Shown here: positions 1-8,518 of the stretch, piece after piece
How positions within the stretch are numbered: position 1 is the first letter of the stretch
Layout: each line of letters begins with the position of its first letter
Assembly (NCBI RefSeq): GCF_009761815.1
Contig: NZ_RWIN01000112.1
Span: 1-41,606, forward strand
Reading direction: 5' to 3'
Length of the DNA: 41,606 bases
From: Pseudomonas sp. PB120
Lineage (GTDB): Bacteria > Pseudomonadota > Gammaproteobacteria > Pseudomonadales > Pseudomonadaceae
The notes under the pieces: model-generated
Told to the model about the DNA's origin: nothing
What the model saw: only the letters and a program-made list of their open reading frames with translations
Database searches by the model: none
Made by a program: the position numbers and the translations under genes

Positions 1-75
1 CGCGATAGCGGTGGGTCATTCAACATTGATGTCGACTGACCCACCGCTATCGCGAGCAGGCTCACTCCCACATTT
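1..75. repeat. REP-type element with 18-bp perfect inverted repeat
   Basis: Bases 1-18 and 37-54 are exact reverse complements, separated by an 18-base loop. The right arm runs into a GCGAGCAGGCTCACTCCCAC half-site (51-70) of the kind seen in the other REP elements of this window. The element starts at the window edge, so its left part may be cut off. It lies just downstream of the minus-strand LysR gene and could act as a transcript 3' end, but no T-run follows. Confidence 0.75.
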
Positions 76-85
76 TTGATCGGGT

Positions 86-991
86 TTACAGGCCGATATC
101 CCACGCCGGTTCTTCGGGAAACCTTGCAACAAGAAAATCCAGCATGCTGCGCAGTGCCGCCGGCATGTGTTTGCGTGAGGCATACACCGCGTAGATGTTC
201 ATCTGCCGCGGCTCGGTCCGGGGTAACAGGCGGGTCAGTTCGCCGCTATGAATATGCACACCCGCCTGATAACTCGGCAGCAACGCCACCCCGGCGCCGG
301 CCATCGTTGCGCGCAGCAGGGTGCTGGCTTCGTTGGCGCTGATGTTGCCCTGCACCGGCACCGAGACCGACTCTCCGTCCTGTTCGAAATGCCACAGGCT
401 TTTGCCGAAATAGGAGTGGGTCAGGCAATTGTGCAGGCTCAGGTCCTCGACCCGCTGCGGCGCCGGGTGTTCGCGCAAGTAAGCGGGGGCGGCGCAGATC
501 ACCGAGCGGCAGACCGTCAGGCGCCGCGCAATGAGGTTCGGGTCCAGGTCGCTGCTGGTGCGAATCGCCAGGTCGATGCGTTCATCGATCAGGTTCACCG
601 TGCGGTCGAGCATCTGCAGTTCAATGCTGACGCCTGGATAGCGTTTGACGTAAGCGGCCATCGCCTCCGCCAACTGCGCCTGGCCGAACGAGGTGCTGAC
701 ACTGATCCGCAGCACCCCGCGAGGGGTTTGGTCCGGTTCGCTGACGGCGGCTTGCATCTCTGTGGATAACTCGAGCATCTGCCGGCAGCGGGGGAGAATT
801 TCGCTGCCGGCAGCGGTCAGGCTCAATTTGCGCGTGGTGCGGTGCATCAGGCGCGCGCCGACCCAGTCTTCCAGTTCCGCCAGGTACCGCGACACCACCG
901 GCCGCGAGAGGTCCAGTTGATCGGCGGCGGCCGACTGGCTTCCCAGATCCACCACCGTGACGAACACCCGCATTGCTTGTAGACGATCCAT
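86..991 (-). CDS. LysR-family transcriptional regulator
   Basis: A 301-residue protein of typical LysR length. The N-terminal winged helix-turn-helix (about residues 1-60) contains the usual pattern of a hydrophobic first helix, SAAADQLDLSRPVVSRY as the recognition region, and LEDWVGARLMHRTTR as the wing. The C-terminal part (about 90-295) is the periplasmic-binding-protein-like effector domain. The subgroup resembles the small aromatic/oxidative LysR regulators that control an adjacent divergent gene. The neighbour on the other strand, a secreted metallo-beta-lactamase-fold protein starting at 1217, is the most likely target. The Shine-Dalgarno upstream of 991 is weak. The effector cannot be deduced from sequence. 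Confidence 0.9.
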   Translation of the reverse strand: MDRLQAMRVFVTVVDLGSQSAAADQLDLSRPVVSRYLAELEDWVGARLMHRTTRKLSLTAAGSEILPRCRQMLELSTEMQAAVSEPDQTPRGVLRISVSTSFGQAQLAEAMAAYVKRYPGVSIELQMLDRTVNLIDERIDLAIRTSSDLDPNLIARRLTVCRSVICAAPAYLREHPAPQRVEDLSLHNCLTHSYFGKSLWHFEQDGESVSVPVQGNISANEASTLLRATMAGAGVALLPSYQAGVHIHSGELTRLLPRTEPRQMNIYAVYASRKHMPAALRSMLDFLVARFPEEPAWDIGL

Positions 992-1072
992 GATTTGCCC
1001 GATTTCAGAAACAAACTATGTACCAGCATCGCATTTTTTGTACTGAGTCAGGCAACTAAGCTCTGTCCCACC

Positions 1073-1186
1073 TGTAGGAGCGAGCTTGCTCCGGGCGGCG
1101 TTCCGACGATGGACTTAAGGACGCCGCGTTCATCCAGTAAGCACGCGTTATCGTTGACGACCATCGCGAGCAAGCTCGCTCCTACA
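1073..1186. repeat. REP inverted pair, subfamily A (TGTAGGAGCGAGC)
   Basis: A TGTAGGAGCGAGCTTGCTC half-site and an oppositely oriented GAGCAAGCTCGCTCCTACA half-site flank a spacer ending in CGTTATCGTTGACGACCATC. That spacer end recurs in the elements at 2930 and 20216, and in altered form at 14335. The element occupies most of the divergent gap between the LysR regulator and the MBL-fold gene, so it may lie within their promoter region. Confidence 0.85.
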
Positions 1187-1216
1187 AAGGACACTCATCA
1201 AAAAACGGAGCAACAG

Positions 1217-2095
1217 ATGATCGGTTTCACCTCCCTCAAGCGCATTCTGCTGGCCACGGCCGTCCTCGGCTTTGCCGCCCACGCGGCAGCATCGACGCTG
1301 ACGCTGGACGTGTACAACCCGGGGGAAAAAGCGATTTTCCCGGTGACCTCGGTGCTGGTCAGCGGTGAGAAAGACGCGATCCTGGTCGATGCGCAATTCG
1401 GCAAGTCCCAGGCAGAGCAGGTGGTGGAAAAAATCCGCGCCAGTGGCAAGCGACTGACCACCATCTACATCAGCCACGGCGACCCGGATTACTACTTCGG
1501 CCTCGACACCCTGACCCGTGCATTCCCGCAGGCCAAGGTACTCGCCTCGCAGCCGACCGTGGATCACATCAAGAAAACCGTAGACGGCAAACTGGCGTTC
1601 TGGGGCCCGAAAATGGGGGCTGATGTGCCGGCCAACACCGTCGTTCCAGGCGTTCTCAAGGGTGACAGCCTGATCCTCGAGGGGCAGAAGTTGCAGGTGG
1701 TGGGTCTTGAGGGCCCGCAGCCGGATCGCACGGTCGTGTGGATCCCGTCGATCAAGGCCGTGGTCGGTGGCGTGGTGGTCGCTGAAAACATTCATGTGTG
1801 GATGGCCGACACTCAAACCGCGCAGTCCCACACCGATTGGTTGGCTACGCTGCACTCTATTGAAACCCTGAAGCCGAAAACCATCGTGCCTGGGCATTAC
1901 CTCGGTGAGAGCGCCCGATCCTTGGCTGCCGTGCAGTTCACCGCCGAATACATCAAGGCCTTCGACGAAGAAACTGCCAAGGCTAACAATTCTGCCGAGC
2001 TGATCGCCGCGATGAAGAAACGCTACCCGACTTTGGGAGAAGCGAGCTCGCTTGAGCTGAGCGCCAAAGTCGCGAAGGGTGAGATGAAGTGGTAA
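1217..2095 (+). CDS. Secreted metallo-beta-lactamase-fold protein with altered metal motif
   Basis: A 292-residue protein. The start at 1217 is chosen because it is preceded by CGGAG and opens a clear signal peptide (ILLATAVLGFAAHAAAS, cleavage near residue 26), so the product is probably periplasmic. The MBL fold shows in the order of motifs: LVDAQFG near residue 56, ISHGDPDYYFG near 85-95, and PGHYLGE near 225. The usual HxHxDH zinc motif reads H87-G-D89-P-D91-Y, so the second and third histidines are replaced by Asp and Tyr, while the later His (about 227) is kept. The fold is clear, but metal content and substrate are not. It is probably controlled by the divergent LysR gene, and is followed after a REP element by an NAD(P)-binding protein. 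Confidence 0.85.
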   Translation: MIGFTSLKRILLATAVLGFAAHAAASTLTLDVYNPGEKAIFPVTSVLVSGEKDAILVDAQFGKSQAEQVVEKIRASGKRLTTIYISHGDPDYYFGLDTLTRAFPQAKVLASQPTVDHIKKTVDGKLAFWGPKMGADVPANTVVPGVLKGDSLILEGQKLQVVGLEGPQPDRTVVWIPSIKAVVGGVVVAENIHVWMADTQTAQSHTDWLATLHSIETLKPKTIVPGHYLGESARSLAAVQFTAEYIKAFDEETAKANNSAELIAAMKKRYPTLGEASSLELSAKVAKGEMKW

Positions 2096-2110
2096 CCGGA
2101 CACTGAGAAA

Positions 2111-2239
2111 CCCTTGTGGCGAGGGAGCTTGCTCCCGCTCGGTTGCGCAGCAGCCGCAACCCTGAGAATGCGGTGTGGCTGACTCACCGCAGGGGGGCGC
2201 TTCGCACTCCAGCGGGAGCAAGCTCCCTCGCCACAAGGG
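2111..2239. repeat. REP inverted pair, subfamily B (TGTGGCGAGGGAGC)
   Basis: CCCTTGTGGCGAGGGAGC at the left matches, inverted, GCTCCCTCGCCACAAGGG at the right. The inner part has the subfamily-B signature GCTCGGTTGCGCAGCAGCC. It fills the gap between the MBL-fold gene and the NAD(P)-binding gene. Confidence 0.88.
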
Positions 2240-2289
2240 GTATTGCCATCCCAATTACTGTAGCTACGTCAACATCACTGGAGAACGTC

Positions 2290-2904
2290 ATGAGCAAAAT
2301 CGCAATCATCGGTGCCACCGGTCGTGCCGGTAGCCAACTGCTGGAAGAAGCCCTGCGCCGCGGTCATAGCGTCACCGCCATCGCTCGCGATACCTCGAAA
2401 ATCGGCCAACGTGCCGGGGTGGTCTGCAAGAACGTCGACGCGCTCGATGCCGAGGCGTTGCAAGCGGCGGTCGCGGGCCATGACGTGGTGATCAGCGCGG
2501 CGCATTTCTCGACGCTGCCTGCCGCGGCCGTCATCGAGCCAGTGAAAAAGGCCGGGGTCAAACGCCTGCTGGTGGTGGGCGGTGCCGGTTCGCTGTTGCT
2601 GCCGGACGGGACTCGCGTCATCGACAGCACGGGCTTTCCCGAAGCGTACAAAGCCGAAGCATCCGCTGGTGCGCTATTTCTGGACAACCTGCGCCAGGAA
2701 AAGGATCTGGACTGGACCTTCCTGTCGCCGTCGGCGGAGTTTGTCGAAGGTGAGCGCACCGGGACATTCCGCATCGGCCAGGATGATTTGCTGGTGAGCA
2801 GTGAAGGGCGGAGCTGGATCACGTTTGCCGATTATGCGATTGCGATGCTGGATGAAATCGAAACGCCGAAGCACTCCCGGCAACGGTTTGCCGTCGGGTA
2901 TTGA
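2290..2904 (+). CDS. NAD(P)-binding Rossmann protein (atypical SDR/NmrA-like)
   Basis: A 204-residue protein starting at an ATG preceded by TGGAGAAC. It begins with beta strand KIAIIGATGRAGSQLLEEAL, whose GxTGxxG is the dinucleotide-binding loop of atypical short-chain dehydrogenases. VTAIARD follows at the end of strand 2 and VLVVGGAGS-like residues (LLVVGGAGSLL) at strand 5. There is no classical YxxxK pair that I can see, which fits the small NmrA/YwnB-type group of quinone or redox-sensing oxidoreductases. Longer upstream readings of the frame run into the REP element and are rejected. It may be co-transcribed with the MBL-fold gene, though a 194-base gap with a REP lies between them. Confidence 0.87.
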   Translation: MSKIAIIGATGRAGSQLLEEALRRGHSVTAIARDTSKIGQRAGVVCKNVDALDAEALQAAVAGHDVVISAAHFSTLPAAAVIEPVKKAGVKRLLVVGGAGSLLLPDGTRVIDSTGFPEAYKAEASAGALFLDNLRQEKDLDWTFLSPSAEFVEGERTGTFRIGQDDLLVSSEGRSWITFADYAIAMLDEIETPKHSRQRFAVGY

Positions 2905-2929
2905 GCCCACTGATCCGCTGATTTCCTCT

Positions 2930-3026
2930 GGGAGCGAGCCTGCTCGCGATGAACCTGAGAACGTCGCGGGGCATCAGGTTCCCAGCGTTATCGTTGACGA
3001 CCATCGCGAGCAGGCTCGCTCCTACA
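2930..3026. repeat. REP inverted pair, subfamily A/C hybrid
   Basis: Left arm GGGAGCGAGCCTGCTCGCGAT and right arm ATCGCGAGCAGGCTCGCTCC are inverted copies. The spacer ends with the same CGTTATCGTTGACGACC block found at 1146. It sits between the convergent NAD(P)-binding gene and LysR gene, where it could serve as a bidirectional transcript end. Confidence 0.85.
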
Positions 3027-3051
3027 AGGGTTTTGCGCCAGGTTTTAGAGT

Positions 3052-3933
3052 TCAACGCGCCTGAGCCTGCTCCACCAACCACCCCATCAGCTCGCGCAAT
3101 TTCGGCGATGGCCCGGGTTTTTCGGGGAAAACCAGGTAATACGCCAGCCCGGTTTTCACCTTCAGATCAAACGGCATCACCAGCCGTCCGGCACTCAAGT
3201 CGTCACCAATCAACGACCAATCCCCGATCGCCACGCCTGTCCCCTGGGACGCCATCGACATCGCCAGGTCCAGCGTTTCGAAATGCTGGCCCTTGCCGAC
3301 ATTGCTCAAGCGAACATCGGCCGTGGCCAGCCAGGCTTTCCAGTCCCGTTCATCCCGGGTCGGGTGCAGCAGCATGTGTTGTTCCAGATCCTCCGGGGTC
3401 GTCAACGGCACAGGTCCTTCGAGCAGCGGTTTGGAACAGACCGGTGTCAGTTGCTCATCAAAGAGCCGTTGCGACACCAATGAACTGTCCGGCGGAGCGC
3501 CATACATCACCGCCGCATCGAATTGTTCGCGATGGAAATCCACGCCGTGCTTGACCGTGGTGGTCAGCTCCACTGGCACATCCGGGCGTTCCCGTTGCCA
3601 CTGCAACAACCGCGGCAACAGCCAGCGCATGACGCAGGTCGGCGCCTTGAGTTGCAGGGTTTCGCGCTTCTCGCCGATCTGCTCCACCGCCTCGTCGATC
3701 AGGCCGAAAATCTGCTGGACCCGCGGCAGCCATTCCCGTCCTTCGGCGGTCAGGTCCAGGCCCCGTGCCTGGCGAATGAACAGCTCATAACCCAGATGAT
3801 CTTCCAGCCCGGCGATCTGTCGGCTCACCGCGCCTTGGGTGATGTGCAGTTGCTCGGCGGCCCGGGTGAAGTTGCAGCACTGTGCCGTGATCAGAAAAGT
3901 GTGGAGTGCCGGCAGGGGAGGCAGTCGTTTCAT
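3052..3933 (-). CDS. LysR-family regulator (GcvA-like) of the keto-acid/ABC cluster
   Basis: A 293-residue LysR protein. The N-terminus (LPALHTFLITAQCCNFTRAA, then LHITQGAVSRQIAGLE) is the GcvA/AmpR-type helix-turn-helix, and the rest is the effector-binding domain. It is transcribed divergently from the TPP-enzyme gene, with a 159-base gap that holds a pair of GTATGAC direct repeats 22 bp apart (3945 and 3967). This arrangement is typical for a LysR regulator of the neighbouring pathway. The inducer is likely a substrate or intermediate of that pathway; this is inference. Confidence 0.9.
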   Translation of the reverse strand: MKRLPPLPALHTFLITAQCCNFTRAAEQLHITQGAVSRQIAGLEDHLGYELFIRQARGLDLTAEGREWLPRVQQIFGLIDEAVEQIGEKRETLQLKAPTCVMRWLLPRLLQWQRERPDVPVELTTTVKHGVDFHREQFDAAVMYGAPPDSSLVSQRLFDEQLTPVCSKPLLEGPVPLTTPEDLEQHMLLHPTRDERDWKAWLATADVRLSNVGKGQHFETLDLAMSMASQGTGVAIGDWSLIGDDLSAGRLVMPFDLKVKTGLAYYLVFPEKPGPSPKLRELMGWLVEQAQAR

Positions 3934-3944
3934 TGGGATCCAAG

Positions 3945-3973
3945 GTATGACGTACAGACATGGCTAGTATGAC
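3945..3973. promoter_or_regulatory. Candidate LysR operator: GTATGAC direct repeats
   Basis: GTATGAC occurs at 3945-3951 and 3967-3973, exactly 22 bp (two helical turns) apart, just upstream of the LysR start at 3933 and 120 bases before the TPP-enzyme start. The spacing and position suit a LysR tetramer contacting one DNA face. No experimental motif is known to me for this regulator. Confidence 0.4.
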
Positions 3974-4092
3974 TTTTTATCCATTGTTGCGGCTAGGTGT
4001 CGCCCGTTCCAATGAGGCCATCCCTGGACCTGCGAATTCATCATAAACACTGCGCAGGCCCGGCGTCTCAATCGAACAAGAAGGGCAATGAC

Positions 4093-5730
4093 ATGGCGAC
4101 GTGCGGCGAAGTATTGGTCAAGTTACTCGAAGATTACGGGGTTGAGCAGGTGTTCGGCATTCCCGGGGTTCACACCGTGGAGCTGTATCGCGGGCTGGCC
4201 CGTTCGAGCATCAACCACGTCACCCCGCGCCACGAACAGGGCGCCGGTTTCATGGCCGACGGCTACGCCCGCACCAGCGGCAAACCGGGCGTGTGCTTCA
4301 TCATCACCGGCCCGGGCATGACCAACATCACCACCGCGATGGGTCAGGCCTATGCCGACTCGATCCCGATGCTGGTCATCTCCAGCGTGCAATCGCGCAG
4401 CCAGTTGGGCGGCGGTCGCGGCAAGCTCCACGAGCTGCCGAACCAGGGCGCACTGGTCGCTGGCGTGGCTGCGTTCTCCCACACCCTGATGTCGGCGTCG
4501 GAATTGCCGGGCGTTCTGGCCCGTGCCTTCGCGCTGTTCCAGGCCGGTCGCCCGCGTCCGGTGCACATTGAAATTCCGTTGGACGTGTTGGTTGAAGAAG
4601 CCGATGATCTGCTCACCAGCCTGCCGGTCACCATCGACCGCGCCGGTGCTTCGCCGTCCGCCATTTCCCGCATGACCGAGTTGCTTGCTGGCGCCAAGCG
4701 CCCGTTGATTCTCGCCGGTGGCGGTGCCATCGACGCGGCGGCCGAGCTGACTGAGCTGGCCGAATTGCTCGACGCGCCGGTGGCCCTGACCATCAATGCC
4801 AAAGGCATGCTGGAGTCCGGTCACCCCTTGCTGATCGGCTCGACCCAAAGCCTGGTCGCCACCCGCGCCCTGGTGGCCGAAGCCGACGTGGTGCTGGCGA
4901 TCGGCACCGAACTGGCCGAAACCGATTACGACGTGACCTTTGCCGGCGGCTTTGAAATTCCTGGCGTGCTGCTGCGTGTGGACATCGATCCAGACCAGAC
5001 CGTGCGCAACTACCCGCCGAAAGTCGCGCTGGTGGCCGATTCGCGCAACGCCGCTCAAGCGTTGCTGAGCGAACTGTCCCATCACTCGCTGGCCGAGCGC
5101 CTCAATGATTGGGGTCAGGTTCGCGCCGCCCGTCTGCGTGAAGACCTGGCCGCCACCTGGGACGCCCCGACGCTGGCCCAGACCCGATTCCTGGAAACCG
5201 TCCTGCACGAATTGCCGGACGCCGTATTCGTCGGCGATTCCACCCAGCCGGTGTACACCGGCAACCTGACATTCAACCCGGAGCGCCCGCGCCGCTGGTT
5301 CAACTCGTCGACCGGTTACGGCACCCTCGGCTACGCCTTGCCGGCGGCGATTGGCGCCTGGCTCGGCGGCAGCGTTGAAAGCGGCGCGCGTCCTCCAGTG
5401 GTGTGCCTGATCGGCGATGGCGGCCTGCAATTCACCCTGCCGGAACTGGCCAGCGCCGTCGAAGCGCGCACCCCGGTGATCGTCCTGCTGTGGAATAACC
5501 AGGGCTACGAAGAGATCAAGAAATACATGGTCAACCGCGCCATCGAGCCGGTCGGCGTGGACATCTACACCCCGGACTTCATCGGTGTCGCCAAGGCATT
5601 GGGCTGTGCCGCCGAAGCGGTCGACGGTGTCGATCAACTGCGCAGTGCACTGCGTTCCGCCGCTGATCGCCAGGGCCCGACCCTGATTGAAATCGATCAG
5701 ACAGTGTGGATGAAGGCGGTGTCGAAATGA
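4093..5730 (+). CDS. TPP-dependent 2-keto acid decarboxylase, AruI-like
   Basis: A 545-residue thiamine-diphosphate enzyme of the acetolactate synthase/decarboxylase superfamily. The start at 4093 follows AAGAAGGGC, and upstream in-frame ATGs lack a ribosome site. The N-terminal PYR domain carries FGIPGVHTVELYRG and the TPP-activating Glu48 in HEQGAGFMADGYAR. The middle domain spans about 190-320. The C-terminal PP domain has the GDG...NN TPP/Mg motif at about 440-470 (IGDGG ... LLWNNQGY). The PGVHTVELYRG region matches what I recall of AruI, 5-guanidino-2-oxopentanoate (2-ketoarginine) decarboxylase. That enzyme yields an aldehyde, which fits the aldehyde dehydrogenase overlapping its stop codon. 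No AruH-type transaminase is present here. The substrate could be another long-chain 2-keto acid. Confidence 0.8.
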   Translation: MATCGEVLVKLLEDYGVEQVFGIPGVHTVELYRGLARSSINHVTPRHEQGAGFMADGYARTSGKPGVCFIITGPGMTNITTAMGQAYADSIPMLVISSVQSRSQLGGGRGKLHELPNQGALVAGVAAFSHTLMSASELPGVLARAFALFQAGRPRPVHIEIPLDVLVEEADDLLTSLPVTIDRAGASPSAISRMTELLAGAKRPLILAGGGAIDAAAELTELAELLDAPVALTINAKGMLESGHPLLIGSTQSLVATRALVAEADVVLAIGTELAETDYDVTFAGGFEIPGVLLRVDIDPDQTVRNYPPKVALVADSRNAAQALLSELSHHSLAERLNDWGQVRAARLREDLAATWDAPTLAQTRFLETVLHELPDAVFVGDSTQPVYTGNLTFNPERPRRWFNSSTGYGTLGYALPAAIGAWLGGSVESGARPPVVCLIGDGGLQFTLPELASAVEARTPVIVLLWNNQGYEEIKKYMVNRAIEPVGVDIYTPDFIGVAKALGCAAEAVDGVDQLRSALRSAADRQGPTLIEIDQTVWMKAVSK

Positions 5731-7175
5731 GTTTTCCTACCACTCTGGATGGCCTGTTCATCGATGGCCAATGGTCGGCCGGTAACGAACACCTGCGCGT
5801 GATCAACCCGGCGACCGAAGCCCTGCTGACCACCGTTAACGGCGGCGATGCGCACGCCGTTGATCGAGCGGTCAGTGCTGCGACCGAAGCCTTTGGCGAC
5901 TGGTCGAAAACCACCGGTGCCGAGCGCGGTGCGATCCTGCGCAAAATCGCTGCGGGCGTGCAGGCCGGTCGCGACCAGCTGATGCACTTGCAGTCGAGCA
6001 ACAACGGCAAGCCGTTGTTTGAAGCCGCCATCGACGTCGATGACGTCATCGCGACGTTCGAGTACTACGCCGGCCTGGCCGAAGGCCTCGACGCGAAACA
6101 GGACAGCGCCATCGACCTGCCCACAGACGACTTCAGCGCCCGTGTGCGCCGCGAGCCGTGCGGCGTGGTCGGCCTGATCGTGCCGTGGAACTTCCCGATG
6201 GTCACCACTGCCTGGAAACTCGCCCCGGCCCTGGCCGCCGGTTGCTGCGTGGTGCTCAAGCCTTCGGAAGTCACGCCGCTGCCGGAACTGGAACTGGCGA
6301 CGATCATCGCTGGGGCCGGTCTGCCCAAGGGTGTGTTCAACCTGGTCTGCGGCACGGGGCTGGCGGTCGGTGCGCCGCTGTCGGCCGACCCGCGCATCGC
6401 CAAGATTTCCTTCACCGGCAGCAACGCGGTCGGTGTGCAGGTCATGCAACGCGCCGCAGAAACGGTGAAGGGCGTAAGCCTGGAACTGGGTGGCAAGTCT
6501 TCCTTGCTGGTGCTTGCAGACGCCGACATCGACCTGGCGGTGGAAGTGGCCAGCGGCGGTGGTTTCTTCAACGCCGGGCAGATGTGCTCCGCCACCAGCC
6601 GCGTGCTGGTCGCCGATGAACTGGCCGATGAATTCCTCAGCCGTTTGAAGGCGCGTGCCGAAGCCATTCGCGTGGCCGACCCGTTCGACCCGAACGTGGA
6701 AATGGGCGCGTTGGTCAATCAGGCGCAATACCAGCGCGTGCTGGGCCACATCGATCGCGGCTTGAGTGCGGGCGCCCGGCTGATTTGCGGCGGCAATCGC
6801 CCCGCAGACCTGCCGCGCGGCTATTTTTTGCAGCCGACGATTTTCACCGACGTGCCCCTCGACAGTGCGCTGTGGTGTGAAGAGATTTTCGGCCCGGTGA
6901 TCTGCGTGCGCCGTTTTGCCTCTGAAGCCGAGGCGATTGCCCTGGCCAACGACAGCCAGTTTGGCTTGGTCGCCAGCGTCGTTACCCGCAATGCCGAGAC
7001 GGCCGATCGGGTCGCCAACGCTTTGCAGGCGGGGCTGGTGTGGATCAACGCACCGCAAGTGATCTTCCCGCAGACCGCCTGGGGTGGCTACAAACAGAGC
7101 AGCATCGGCCGCGAGTTGGGGCCGTGGGGTTTGCAGGCTTTCCAGGAAATCAAACACGTGATTCGAGCGGTCTGA
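5727..7175 (+). CDS. NAD(P)-dependent aldehyde dehydrogenase
   Basis: A 482-residue ALDH-superfamily enzyme. Its ATG overlaps the stop of the decarboxylase gene (ATGA at 5727), so translation is probably coupled. Seen motifs: PWNFPM with the catalytic Asn near residue 154, FTGS of the Rossmann loop, LELGGKS with the general-base Glu near 252, GQMCSA with the nucleophilic Cys near 286, and EEIFGPV near 390. The overall type is betaine-aldehyde/4-aminobutyraldehyde dehydrogenase-like. It likely oxidises the aldehyde made by the decarboxylase, for example 4-guanidinobutyraldehyde to 4-guanidinobutyrate if the AruI assignment holds. Confidence 0.92.
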   Translation: MSFPTTLDGLFIDGQWSAGNEHLRVINPATEALLTTVNGGDAHAVDRAVSAATEAFGDWSKTTGAERGAILRKIAAGVQAGRDQLMHLQSSNNGKPLFEAAIDVDDVIATFEYYAGLAEGLDAKQDSAIDLPTDDFSARVRREPCGVVGLIVPWNFPMVTTAWKLAPALAAGCCVVLKPSEVTPLPELELATIIAGAGLPKGVFNLVCGTGLAVGAPLSADPRIAKISFTGSNAVGVQVMQRAAETVKGVSLELGGKSSLLVLADADIDLAVEVASGGGFFNAGQMCSATSRVLVADELADEFLSRLKARAEAIRVADPFDPNVEMGALVNQAQYQRVLGHIDRGLSAGARLICGGNRPADLPRGYFLQPTIFTDVPLDSALWCEEIFGPVICVRRFASEAEAIALANDSQFGLVASVVTRNAETADRVANALQAGLVWINAPQVIFPQTAWGGYKQSSIGRELGPWGLQAFQEIKHVIRAV

Positions 7176-7194
7176 CGGCTCGAAAACGGTCAAT

Positions 7195-7217
7195 GCATGC
7201 CTCGTGTTGAGGCATGC
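7195..7217. terminator. 9-bp perfect hairpin after the ALDH gene
   Basis: GCATGCCTC and GAGGCATGC form a perfect stem around GTGTT, 20 bases after the ALDH stop codon. No T-run follows directly, so it may be an RNA-stabilising or partial-termination hairpin within the cluster rather than a strong terminator. Confidence 0.45.
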
Positions 7218-7392
7218 GCTGACGTCATGGCTTCAATGAGTTTTTATCGATAGTCAGCTGTTTTGCACGACCTCAGGATGAACTCACTGGTTCAGCCAAG
7301 CCCCCGAAAATACGAGGGATAGCGCTGATTCGGTCGCGCGGTAGCAACAGTTTCGACCTGCCTTATACCTACAAAAACAAAGGGAGTCCGTA

Positions 7393-8496
7393 ATGGGCGA
7401 GCATGATCTGAACAGACGTCAATTCATCAAGACCGTAGGCGTAGCCTCGGTTGCCGCGGCGGCCATGAGCCTGCCGTTCGTCAAGGCCAATGCCAGCGAC
7501 ACCCGTTTTCAAGGCAAGACCCTGCGCCTGCTGACCTGGTCCGACGACACTGGCCTGGCTGCTCTGCGCAACATCGCCGCGACCTTCGAAGACAAGTACG
7601 GCTGCAAGGTCATCGCTGACCGCACTGGCAGTACCTCGGAAATGGTTGCCAAACTCAAGGCCGGTGGTGATCGTCCGCAGTACGACATCATCACCCTGGC
7701 AGGCGTCGGCGCCGAAGGTCTGGCCGCCGCCAACCTGCTGGAAAAACCTGACCTTAACCGCATCCCCAACCTGGTGGATGTACCGGAGAAATACCGTACC
7801 GGCGCCAATGGCCACGGTATCGGTTACCTGCTCTGGTGCAACAGCCTGGTCTACAGCACGCGCACCCAGAAAGAAGCTCCGACCAGCTACGCCTCCCTGT
7901 GGGATGCCGACGCGGCGCCGAACATCTTCCTGCCGCCGCCGAACTGGACCGAGGCCATGGACCTGATCATCATCGCCGCCAAACTGGCCGGTGGTGACGA
8001 GCATAACATCGAGCCTGGCTTCAAGAAACTCGCCGAGCTGAAGGATCGCGTCGTGACCCTGGGTGAAAACCCGAACCAGATCGCCGAGCTGTTCCGCACC
8101 GGTTCCCTGGACATGGGCGGCCTGTACGCCCCGGCCTTCTTCCCGAAACAGATCCGCGACCCGGCCTACGGCCTGAGCGCGACGTTCGGCATGAAGGAAG
8201 GGTTCTACACCGACCTGATGCAGTCGGTGATGCCGAAGAACCGCCCGGGCGATACCGACCTGGCGTACGCCTTCATCAACCACTCTCTGGACCCGCTGGT
8301 GCAGGGCAAGATGGCCGAGGACATTTACAACGGGCCGGTCAACGCCAAGGCGATCATCTCCGCCGAAGCGCGCAAGAGCCCGTTCATCCTCACGCCGGAA
8401 CAGATTGCCGAGAAGGCAATCATGCACGACAACGCCTTCCTGGCCACCGTGCATGACCAATGGATTCGTCGTTACACGGAAATCTTTTCTTCCTGA
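7393..8496 (+). CDS. Polyamine-type ABC transporter substrate-binding protein, Tat-exported
   Basis: A 367-residue extracellular binding protein of the PotD/SBP type, starting after a strong GGGAG site. The N-terminus (NRRQFIKTVG followed by a hydrophobic run ending in VKANA) is a twin-arginine signal, so the protein is likely folded before export to the periplasm. The mature part starts with LRLLTWSDDTG, a typical first strand of spermidine/putrescine-binding proteins. It is followed by two permeases and an ATPase and preceded by the catabolic enzymes, so its ligand is probably the substrate of the pathway, perhaps a guanidino or amino compound. The 217-base gap before it may contain its own promoter. 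Confidence 0.9.
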   Translation: MGEHDLNRRQFIKTVGVASVAAAAMSLPFVKANASDTRFQGKTLRLLTWSDDTGLAALRNIAATFEDKYGCKVIADRTGSTSEMVAKLKAGGDRPQYDIITLAGVGAEGLAAANLLEKPDLNRIPNLVDVPEKYRTGANGHGIGYLLWCNSLVYSTRTQKEAPTSYASLWDADAAPNIFLPPPNWTEAMDLIIIAAKLAGGDEHNIEPGFKKLAELKDRVVTLGENPNQIAELFRTGSLDMGGLYAPAFFPKQIRDPAYGLSATFGMKEGFYTDLMQSVMPKNRPGDTDLAYAFINHSLDPLVQGKMAEDIYNGPVNAKAIISAEARKSPFILTPEQIAEKAIMHDNAFLATVHDQWIRRYTEIFSS

Positions 8497-8518
8497 TTTC
8501 TGCGGTTTGAAATTCCAT

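Noticed and set aside
4123..5637. Long open frame of 504 codons on the minus strand
   Set aside because: It lies wholly opposite the TPP-enzyme gene. Its translation is rich in Gln, Arg, His and Gly with no domain pattern, typical of antisense frames in GC-rich genes.
5697..7193. 498-codon minus-strand frame
   Set aside because: Antisense shadow of the aldehyde dehydrogenase; low-complexity composition and no recognisable motif.
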